Source: Prevotella sp. UBA4268 (GTDB lineage: Bacteria > Bacteroidota > Bacteroidia > Bacteroidales > Bacteroidaceae). Taken from it: a DNA stretch of 22,378 nucleotides. The stretch lies in the NCBI GenBank assembly GCA_002395135.1, contig DGWC01000077.1, forward strand, positions 98,844-121,221, given 5' to 3'. Under the pieces are notes generated by a model. The model saw only the letters and a program-made list of their open reading frames with translations, was not told where the DNA came from and made no database searches. Positions 8,665-15,254 of this stretch are shown here, piece after piece (position 1 is the first letter of the stretch; each line of letters begins with the position of its first letter). The translations under genes and the position numbers were made by a program.

Positions 8665-9411
8665 ATGCAAAGAATATTGTCTACATATAGTCCTATTTCG
8701 CTCGATGAGATGCAGGGCATCAAACTGATGAACCGCATCGACACGAAGTTCGTCACCACCACGGGCGTGCTCAGGCAGTTGCTGCTCATGGCAAACGGTG
8801 CATACCGGGTGCAGGAAATCGGCGGGGAGCGCAATATGCGCTACAACACCACCTATCTCGACACACCAGACTATCAGATGTTCTATGCCCATCAGTGGGG
8901 GCACGCCAACCGGCAGAAGGTGCGCTTCCGCACGTATGTCAGTTCGGACATTCAGTTTCTTGAGGTGAAAACGAAGAACAACCACGGACGCACGAAGAAG
9001 ACGCGCATGGAGGTGGGCGACATGAACCTGTGCGACGACTTGAAGCGTGACTTCCTCGGCAGGCACCTCTGCTATGATGCCAGCGGGTTGCTGCCCGTCA
9101 ACGAGAATCATTTCCACCGCATCACACTCGTCAACCAAGCCATGACCGAGCGCTTGACCATCGACACCGGCCTGTGCTTCCGCAATCTGCTGACAGGATG
9201 CGAAAGAGAATTGGTCAACCTGGTGGTAATAGAACTCAAACGCGACGGACTTTGTTACTCGCCTGTGCTGGAAATGCTGCGGCGGCTGCGCGTGCAACCG
9301 CATGGGTTCAGCAAATACTGCATAGGATCGGCTCTCACCAATTACGACCTGCGCATCAACCGTTTCAAGCCCCGGCTGATGGAGGTACACAGAATCAACG
9401 GATGTGCCTAA
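8665..9411 (+). CDS. VTC-domain (polyphosphate-polymerase-like) CYTH protein
   Basis: A 248-residue cytoplasmic protein of the VTC family, the catalytic domain that in yeast Vtc4 makes polyphosphate inside a tunnel of basic residues. Conserved elements are visible in order: IDTKF (Lys28), RYNTTYLDT (Arg59), KVRFRTY (Arg87, Arg89), FLEVKTKNNHGRTKKTR (Glu100, Lys102, Arg109), VVIELKRDG (Glu190, Lys192) and the closing FSKYCIG (Lys217). The basic ring and the paired Glu residues expected for metal and phosphate binding are therefore all present. It is the first gene of a module with DUF4956, 36 bases downstream, a pairing seen repeatedly in bacteria. Polyphosphate synthesis is the family-based inference; the bacterial product has not been read from this sequence. 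Confidence 0.87.
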   Translation: MQRILSTYSPISLDEMQGIKLMNRIDTKFVTTTGVLRQLLLMANGAYRVQEIGGERNMRYNTTYLDTPDYQMFYAHQWGHANRQKVRFRTYVSSDIQFLEVKTKNNHGRTKKTRMEVGDMNLCDDLKRDFLGRHLCYDASGLLPVNENHFHRITLVNQAMTERLTIDTGLCFRNLLTGCERELVNLVVIELKRDGLCYSPVLEMLRRLRVQPHGFSKYCIGSALTNYDLRINRFKPRLMEVHRINGCA

Positions 9412-9447
9412 CGGCATCCACTAACCCTTTAAAATGACAGACAGCAA

Positions 9448-10110
9448 ATGATTACAACAGAATTCCTGCAGATGCTCCTCAGATTCCTGGTCAGCATCAT
9501 CGCCAACTGGATCATCATCGACCGGTTGTATTATAAGAAAAGCAAGAGGCGCGACTTCTATTTCACCTTCATGCTTATTTCCATCGCCATCTTCTTCCTG
9601 GTGTTTTTCATGATCTTCATCCTTGAAGACCTGAAGGGAAAGACAGGCATCGGTATCGGCATCGGACTCTTTGGCATCTTCAGCATCATGCGATACCGCA
9701 CCGATACCATGCCCGTGCGCGAGATGACCTATCTCTTTGTGCTCATTGCACTCTCTGTGATCAATGCCATCGCCGCCTCGGCAAGCATAGTGGAAATTCT
9801 CTGCACCAATGCCATTGTCATTGCTGCCGTGTGGGTATGCGAGCGACAACTCAAGGTGCAGCCCTGCAAATACGTTCAATACGACCGTATGGAACTGATT
9901 CGCCCCGACCGCTATCCCGACCTGAAGGCCGATGTTGAGGAGCGCACCGGACTGCGTGTGAAGCGCATTGAAGTGGGAGGCATCGACATGCTCCGCGACG
10001 CTGCCGTGCTCAAAGTATACTACGATCTGGCCGACACCACGGTTGCCAGTTCCATCGACGGCAAGACGAAATTAAAACAAGAAGATTTTTACAGTTCACT
10101 CATCTTTTAA
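9448..10110 (+). CDS. DUF4956 family inner-membrane protein
   Basis: A 220-residue membrane protein with about four or five hydrophobic helices in the first 135 residues: roughly 9-28, 38-60, 66-82, 93-113 and 115-131. A soluble C-terminal domain of about 85 residues follows. The core signature lies around 73-97 (GLFGIFSIMRYRT...PVREMTYLF), typical of DUF4956. It follows the VTC gene by 36 bases and precedes the DUF2490 gene by 4 bases, so all three are one operon. DUF4956 proteins commonly accompany VTC proteins. A role as membrane partner or channel for the polymer product is plausible but is inference. Confidence 0.87.
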   Translation: MITTEFLQMLLRFLVSIIANWIIIDRLYYKKSKRRDFYFTFMLISIAIFFLVFFMIFILEDLKGKTGIGIGIGLFGIFSIMRYRTDTMPVREMTYLFVLIALSVINAIAASASIVEILCTNAIVIAAVWVCERQLKVQPCKYVQYDRMELIRPDRYPDLKADVEERTGLRVKRIEVGGIDMLRDAAVLKVYYDLADTTVASSIDGKTKLKQEDFYSSLIF

Positions 10111-10114
10111 ACCA

Positions 10115-10855
10115 ATGACAATGAAAAAGACTATATTGATGATTCTGTTTGCCATGCCGCTCGCAGCCGTGGCGCAGAGCGACCATACAAACACGGGGCT
10201 CTGGCTGAGTGCCGAGGCCGTGAAGAAAATCAACAAGCAATGGAGCCTCTTTGGAGGGGCTGAATACAGGTTGCAGGACAAATTCTCTGCCAGCGACCGA
10301 TGGAATCTGGAACTCGGAGCCCGTTTCAAACCTTATAAGTGGCTGAAACTGGATGCCGGCTACAAGTTCATGCGCGACTATAATCTGGAGGAAACAAAAT
10401 ACAAAAGCAATGGCGTAACCCCCAACAAGGTGATTCCCGCCTATTGGGATACGCGCCACCGCTTCTATGCTTCGGCTACTGGCAGCGTGAAAGCGGGCGA
10501 CCTGACCTTCTCGCTGCGCGAAAGGTGGCAATATACCTACCGACCCTCGCTGACGGTTGACCGCTATGACGTGGACGACGATGAATGGGAGACGAAAGAG
10601 GTGCGCGGAAAGGCCAGCCACGTGCTGCGCTCGCGCGTTGAAGCCGCCTATGCCATTCCCCATTCAGCCGTGGAGCCTTATGTAAGTGCTGAACTCTACA
10701 ACACGAAGGGTGGGATTGACAAGATACGCTATACTCTGGGAGCCGACTTCCGGCTCAGCAAGCAGCACTCACTCGGAGCGTTCTATCGCTACATCGATGA
10801 GAAGGACGATGCCAATAAGCACGTCATCGGGTTAGGATACAAATACAAATTCTGA
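10115..10855 (+). CDS. DUF2490 outer-membrane beta-barrel protein
   Basis: A 246-residue exported protein. The signal peptide (KKTILMILFAMPLAAVAQ) is followed by TGLWLSAEAVKKINKQWSLFGGAEYRLQD, then alternating hydrophobic/polar beta strands ending in the aromatic GLGYKYKF terminus expected of an outer-membrane barrel. This pattern fits DUF2490. An ATG at 10121 gives a cleaner MKK signal start and is an alternative. It is the last gene of the VTC-DUF4956-DUF2490 module, with a hairpin terminator 30 bases behind it. Its presence suggests the module reaches the outer membrane, but what it transports or binds is unknown. Confidence 0.82.
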   Translation: MTMKKTILMILFAMPLAAVAQSDHTNTGLWLSAEAVKKINKQWSLFGGAEYRLQDKFSASDRWNLELGARFKPYKWLKLDAGYKFMRDYNLEETKYKSNGVTPNKVIPAYWDTRHRFYASATGSVKAGDLTFSLRERWQYTYRPSLTVDRYDVDDDEWETKEVRGKASHVLRSRVEAAYAIPHSAVEPYVSAELYNTKGGIDKIRYTLGADFRLSKQHSLGAFYRYIDEKDDANKHVIGLGYKYKF

Positions 10856-10884
10856 ACAGAAAACTATTTTCGTTTTTCATTTCA

Positions 10885-10950
10885 GATGCCACCATGCTCA
10901 ACAAAACTGACACGCTTCAGTGCTCCGCGAGTTTTGGTGGCATCTTTTTT
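10885..10950 (+). terminator. Rho-independent terminator of the VTC module
   Basis: A nine-base perfect stem, GATGCCACC (10885-10893) with GGTGGCATC (10936-10944), is followed at once by six T. AAAACT (10903-10908) and AGTTTT (10930-10935) extend the stem across a one-sided bulge of nine bases, giving an unusually long terminator. Confidence 0.8.
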
Positions 10951-11236
10951 ATGCAGGGTGCCACTTCTTAATGTGAGTAAGAGAGTATCATGAAAACTTG
11001 TTTTCAGATGACGAGTGTGAGCAGGTTATCCAAAGTAAAACCTACGATTGTTAGGATAATATGTATAGAATCGGTAATATGTGCAAAATTCTTTGTGGCT
11101 CGGAATAATATACATGTTCTGACATATTTTGCATAACGGGGATGCTCAGAGATCTTTATTTTGCAACCTAAATCCAGAGTTAAAGGAAACATTCCCTGAA
11201 ATTATTATAAATTGTTGCAGTTGTTAGCACGAACTT
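10951..11236. other. AT-rich gene-free stretch at the left edge of the accessory island
   Basis: About 290 bases with no supportable gene, RNA or tRNA. Base composition drops here from the GC-richer module on the left to the AT-rich restriction region. I found no convincing direct repeat matching the right edge and no integrase gene. Confidence 0.4.
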
Positions 11237-11267
11237 ATTGCTATTTGAAACTTTTTCGTTATCTTTG
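11237..11267 (+). promoter_or_regulatory. Promoter upstream of the restriction-modification operon
   Basis: ATTG (11237-11240), a 19-base spacer and TATCTTTG (11260-11267), a full match to TAnnTTTG. It would start transcription near 11274, about 320 bases before the methylase gene, giving a long leader that covers the small frame at 11321 and the three direct repeats. Confidence 0.6.
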
Positions 11268-11320
11268 TGGTCAGAATTAGGCAACCCCGAATAAGTAAAC
11301 CCAATAGCAAAGTATCAGAA

Positions 11321-11425
11321 ATGAGGAATCCATATATATTACAAGTTCTTCCCATTAAGGAAGAGGTCAAGAAGCAACTTCCTTATGGTCTTGAGACTAC
11401 GGCAGATTTGCTATTGGAGTTATAA
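11321..11425 (+). CDS. Small leader ORF or gene remnant (34 codons)
   Basis: Starts MRNPYILQVLPIKEEV and ends TADLLLEL, about 50 bases after a good promoter. A second frame overlapping its 3' end continues open as ...GVITIEECLNDYN to a stop near 11457, so this may be a frameshifted remnant of a slightly longer gene. The KKQLPYG segment vaguely recalls the start of small helix-turn-helix regulators, but I cannot assign a family. A short leader peptide is the alternative. Confidence 0.3.
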   Translation: MRNPYILQVLPIKEEVKKQLPYGLETTADLLLEL

Positions 11426-11506
11426 CTATTGAAGAATGTTTAAACGATTATAATTAGAAGTATGAACAATGACTTTACCGAATTATATGTATGGAGGATA
11501 TTATAG

Positions 11507-11562
11507 TTAGTGGGCAACTATAATACACTTAGTGGGTAACTCGGAAAAGTTTGTGGGTAAGT
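11507..11562. repeat. Three phased direct repeats upstream of the methylase gene
   Basis: TTAGTGGGCAACT (11507-11519), TTAGTGGGTAACT (11529-11541) and TTTGTGGGTAAGT (11550-11562) share the core GTGGGnAA. They start 22 and 21 bases apart, so they lie on one face of the helix. The last ends 31 bases before the ATG at 11594. This looks like an operator for cooperative binding. Confidence 0.7.
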
Positions 11563-11593
11563 CATAAATAGGAATTAAAAGGATATATTCTAT

Positions 11594-13615
11594 ATGGCAA
11601 AAACAAAAGAAGAAGTACAAGAGCTATTATCAACTCCTTTATTCAAGGAGGGGCAAAAAAGCAATTATATATCAATCTCTGAGAGGGGAGATAACACATA
11701 TATAGAATACCATTGCAAGAATGGTGCAAAACGTAAATTGCAGAATCCTGAAGAATTTGTTCAAGCAACAGTTTTTTTGAGATTGATTATAGAATATAAT
11801 TATTCCCCTCTCAACATATCTGTTAATGAGGAAGTACAAGTTGGCTCTGCAAGAAAAGAGGCAGACATTTTGGTATACAATGATAATAAGAAAAAAATCC
11901 TCATAGTAGTTGAATGCAAAGAAGAGGACATTAATGAGCGTCAATTTCAAGTCGCTATAGATCAGGCTTATGTGTATGCTCACGCTCTTGCTGGTCAATA
12001 TGTTTGGGTTACTTCTGGCATTAGAAATGAATATTTTGAGATAGTTGAGCTTTACCCTGTCGAAAGGATAAGTATTTCTGATATTCCTAAGAGAGACGGA
12101 AAAGTTGACAGATTTAAATATGTAAAAGGTGGTAGAGAACCACAACCAGGAACAAAAGCAGTACTTATGCAGAAATTTAAATCTGCGCACGATGCTTTAT
12201 GGGGTGGAGGTGCCCTTGCACCTACCACGGCTTTTGACGAATTGGATAAATTGATATTCTGCAAGATATGGGATGAAAAGTGGAGGGATAATGCGCGAAA
12301 TACAAAAGGAGAGCCTTTTGAATTCCAGATAATATATTATCCAGAGGATCAAAATGACAAACAAAACACGAAAGCAAAGGTTGAACTTGAAAAACGGGTA
12401 CGCCAATTGTATGAGCAAGGAAGAAAGAAAGACCCAGAAGTATTTAAGGATGATATAAAACTGGACAAGCATAAGATATATACAGTTGTTCAGTATTTGC
12501 AGGACATAAATCTGTCAAGAACTGACTTAGATTCAAAGGGCTTAGCTTTTCAAAAATTTATGGGAGAGTTCTTTCGTGGGGATTTTGGACAGTTCTTTAC
12601 ACCTGATGCAATTGTAGATTTTATAGTTAAATCAATAGGTATTGATAGGAATTGGAAAATTCTTGACACCTCTTGTGGCAGTGGAGGTTTCTTGCTACAT
12701 GCATTGAAAGAGGTGCGAGATGAAGCTGATAAACTATATGATGACGAAATAGGAACTTCGTCATGGAAAGATTATTGGCATGAATTCGCGGAAAAACATC
12801 TATATGGCATTGAGATTAACGAGCAGATTTCCCGTGTAGCCAAGATGAATATGATTATTCATGATGATGGTCATACGAATATCATAACGAATGATGGTTT
12901 GAAGAATAACAAGACGATAGAGATAGAAAACCGCAATTTGTTCTTTCAAGATGGTACATTTGACTTGATTATGACCAATCCGCCGTTTGGCTCTTCTGTA
13001 AAAGCTGATGAAGTCGCATATTATAAGGAGTACGAATTGTTTGAAAAGAATCTTGGTATAACAGAAATAAAAGATCGTATTGTAGATGACGATAATAAAA
13101 ACAAGTGGCGCACTTCACAAAACACAGAAGTGCTATTCTTGGAGCGATGCTATAAGTATTTAAATGAAGAAAACGGATATTTAGCAATTGTCATTCCAGA
13201 CGGTATATTGACAAATGCTACAAGTCAATATGTACGCGACTGGATGATTGAGCACTTCAGAATACTGGCCGTTGTATCCTTGCCACAACACACTTTTTCA
13301 CATGTAAAGGCTGGCGTAAAGTCTTCAATATTGTTTTTGAAGAAACATCCAAGAACTTTGACAAAGAAATTCGAACAAACTCTGATGGATATAAAGGTTC
13401 AAGTTCGCAAGGAAAAAGGATTAAATAAGGAACAACGTGCAGAACGAATGTTGGCACTTTACAAAGAGTCCATTTTCAGTTATTCTAAAGATTATGATGT
13501 CTTGATGTTGGAGGTGGATAATGTTGGTTATGACGCAACGGGAAAGTTCATTGAAGGAAGTGAATTAACAGAAGTTGCTCAAAAGATTAAGGACTTTATA
13601 TCTAAGGCGGAATGA
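11594..13615 (+). CDS. Fused restriction nuclease / N6-adenine DNA methyltransferase
   Basis: A 673-residue protein combining two activities. Residues about 30-155 form an HsdR-N-like PD-(D/E)xK domain with Asp91 (EADILVY) and the Glu107-Cys-Lys109 motif (IVVECK). Residues about 295-600 are an HsdM-type N6-adenine methylase: GQFFTP (332-337, motif X), DTSCGSGGF (358-366, motif I, SAM binding), YGIEIN (404-409) and the catalytic NPPFG (462-466, motif IV). There are no helicase or translocase motifs. The specificity gene overlaps its stop by four bases (ATGA). This nuclease-methylase fusion plus separate S subunit is the layout of BcgI-like type IIB systems; a type I methylase with an extra domain is the alternative. 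The gene is AT-rich compared with the flanks, suggesting transfer. Confidence 0.88.
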   Translation: MAKTKEEVQELLSTPLFKEGQKSNYISISERGDNTYIEYHCKNGAKRKLQNPEEFVQATVFLRLIIEYNYSPLNISVNEEVQVGSARKEADILVYNDNKKKILIVVECKEEDINERQFQVAIDQAYVYAHALAGQYVWVTSGIRNEYFEIVELYPVERISISDIPKRDGKVDRFKYVKGGREPQPGTKAVLMQKFKSAHDALWGGGALAPTTAFDELDKLIFCKIWDEKWRDNARNTKGEPFEFQIIYYPEDQNDKQNTKAKVELEKRVRQLYEQGRKKDPEVFKDDIKLDKHKIYTVVQYLQDINLSRTDLDSKGLAFQKFMGEFFRGDFGQFFTPDAIVDFIVKSIGIDRNWKILDTSCGSGGFLLHALKEVRDEADKLYDDEIGTSSWKDYWHEFAEKHLYGIEINEQISRVAKMNMIIHDDGHTNIITNDGLKNNKTIEIENRNLFFQDGTFDLIMTNPPFGSSVKADEVAYYKEYELFEKNLGITEIKDRIVDDDNKNKWRTSQNTEVLFLERCYKYLNEENGYLAIVIPDGILTNATSQYVRDWMIEHFRILAVVSLPQHTFSHVKAGVKSSILFLKKHPRTLTKKFEQTLMDIKVQVRKEKGLNKEQRAERMLALYKESIFSYSKDYDVLMLEVDNVGYDATGKFIEGSELTEVAQKIKDFISKAE

Positions 13616-14976
13616 ATACAAAAACCATTCATATTTCTGATATCCTTAAATCACAACGGATAGATGTTGCTTATTACAAGGATTGTTTTAGAGGGGATGG
13701 TTTTGTTCCCCTCTCAAGGTATGTAGATATTAAGGGCGGAAAACGTATACCTAAGGGAAAAACCTTTTCTTTTGAAAATACTAATTATCTGTATTTACGT
13801 TTATCTGATATTGCTGATTTTAATAATATTGATTATAACGCATTAAAAACAATAAGCAAAGAGTTGTTTAATACCCTTAAACGGTATGAAATATGTAACA
13901 ACCAGATTGTTTTTTCTATTGCGGGCACAATAGGGCGTGTTTTTGTCGTAAAGAACATACCAGAAGGGAAACATGTTATTTTGACGGAGAATTGTGCAAA
14001 ACTATTGCCTAAGAGTGACGATGTTCTTCCTGAATACATATCAATACTATTAAATTCTGACTTTGTACAGGAGCAAATAGAACAGAATAGGATTCAAACA
14101 ACGATTCCAAAGATAGGCTTAGATCGTATTGCTAAATTAAAAGTACCGAAGTTGCCTTCCGTCAATAAGCAGTTAGAGATAGTAAGACTATATCAAGAAG
14201 CCCAAGCCTCAAGACTCCAAAGGATACAAGTCTCAAAACAAATATTACATGACATTGACAATTCTATTCTTGAGGTATTGGGGATAAACAATGACAAAAG
14301 TGAGTTTAATGATTCGCAATTGCAAAAACTCTCCACTCTTGTAGGAGAGAGATTGGATGTGGCTTTTCATAAGGGAATTGAAAAATCGACAAAAAAAATT
14401 AAGGAAATAACATATAAGCAATTATGTGAAATCGCAAAGTTGTCCCATGAAGGATGGAATCAGGAATCGCTCTTTAAGGATGTGTTTCCATATATAGAAA
14501 TTAGTGGCATAGATACGCAGCTAGGTGAAATCAATGTTATTGATTCTGTTCCAATTAATAAAGCTCCAAGTAGGGCAAAGAAAGTTGTACGTAAAAATGA
14601 TATCCTAATTTCGACAACAAGGCCAAATCGTGGTGCCATAAGTATATATAACAATGAAACTGTTTCTGTTGCATCTACAGGCTTTTCAATAATAAGGAGC
14701 ATTAGCGATTGTGTGTTGAGGGATTACCTTTATGTAATTTTGAGGTCATCATTGTCTCTGGAGCAGATGGCTATAAGAAGTTCTGGAGGTAATTATCCCG
14801 CAATAACGGAACCAGAATTAAGAAAAGTCCTTATACCAATACCCTCTTTGGAAGTTCAGAAGAAGATTGTTGATACCATTTTTGAGATGAAAACAAAAGC
14901 AAAACAACTTCATATAAAAGGGGATTCCTTATTGGAAGAAGTTAAACAAGAAATTGAAAAACTTATAATTGGATAG
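13612..14976 (+). CDS. hsdS: Restriction-modification specificity subunit (HsdS-like)
   Basis: A 454-residue target-recognition subunit with two TRD-plus-helix halves. The first TRD covers about 30-175 (FVPLSRYVDIKGGKRIPKG, then FSIAGTIGRVFVV) and ends at a coiled-coil spacer (about 178-225, LPSVNKQLEIVRLYQEAQ). The second covers about 262-405 (LCEIAKLSHEGW, DILISTTRPNRGAIS, SSGGNYPAI), followed by the parallel spacer IPSLEVQKKIVDTIFEMK. Such proteins recognise a bipartite asymmetric DNA site and position the methylase/nuclease. The ATG overlaps the upstream stop by four bases, so translation is coupled. The first TRD region is extremely AT-rich (one 60-base stretch near 13801 is about 20% GC by hand count), even compared with its partner gene. 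No second, silent S gene or invertase is present nearby. Confidence 0.9.
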   Translation: MNTKTIHISDILKSQRIDVAYYKDCFRGDGFVPLSRYVDIKGGKRIPKGKTFSFENTNYLYLRLSDIADFNNIDYNALKTISKELFNTLKRYEICNNQIVFSIAGTIGRVFVVKNIPEGKHVILTENCAKLLPKSDDVLPEYISILLNSDFVQEQIEQNRIQTTIPKIGLDRIAKLKVPKLPSVNKQLEIVRLYQEAQASRLQRIQVSKQILHDIDNSILEVLGINNDKSEFNDSQLQKLSTLVGERLDVAFHKGIEKSTKKIKEITYKQLCEIAKLSHEGWNQESLFKDVFPYIEISGIDTQLGEINVIDSVPINKAPSRAKKVVRKNDILISTTRPNRGAISIYNNETVSVASTGFSIIRSISDCVLRDYLYVILRSSLSLEQMAIRSSGGNYPAITEPELRKVLIPIPSLEVQKKIVDTIFEMKTKAKQLHIKGDSLLEEVKQEIEKLIIG

Positions 14977-15028
14977 TTATGGTAAAGTTGGAAGGAATAA
15001 TATATAAAACATTTGACCATTCATGACA

Positions 15029-15072
15029 CTATTGCCAGGTACTCTGTCAAGCATCTGAACATCAGGCAATAG
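15029..15072. repeat. Inverted repeat between hsdS and the AlbA_2 genes
   Basis: CTATTGCC (15029-15036) and GGCAATAG (15065-15072) form a perfect eight-base stem around a 28-base loop. It lacks a T tract and is a poor terminator. It may mark an element end or be incidental. Confidence 0.35.
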
Positions 15073-15099
15073 GATAAGGAACAGAAGCGTTAATAAAAC

Positions 15100-15231
15100 A
15101 TGGAGAATTTAGACTTACTTGTAAAAGAATTCTGCAAACTCCCTGATGAAACGGGATGGGTGGAGTTTAAGCATAACAATGATGAGCCACACATGATTGG
15201 TGAGGACATTAGTGCATTGGATACTATCTGA
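15100..15231 (+). pseudogene. Truncated AlbA_2-domain gene (N-terminal fragment)
   Basis: A 43-codon frame whose product (starting MENLDLLVKEFCKLP, with GWVEFKHNN and MIGEDISAL) matches the first part of an AlbA_2 (Schlafen-like, putative DNA/RNA-binding) domain, which normally continues into several hundred residues. It stops right after ISAL, where family members go on with a small-residue helix. It belongs to a different subfamily from the intact AlbA_2 gene that starts 23 bases downstream. The best reading is a gene cut off when the downstream gene was acquired or rearranged; a functional micro-protein is less likely. Confidence 0.6.
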
Positions 15232-15254
15232 TAGATACAAAACGTTATAGAGAT

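Noticed and set aside
10951..11320. tRNA or integration site at the left island edge
   Set aside because: No cloverleaf, anticodon arm or CCA end could be made out, and no matching duplication was found on the right side.
13612..15231. Phase-variable hsdS inversion locus
   Set aside because: No second S gene, no partial TRD copy and no recombinase are seen; the eight-base inverted repeat at 15029-15072 lies outside hsdS.
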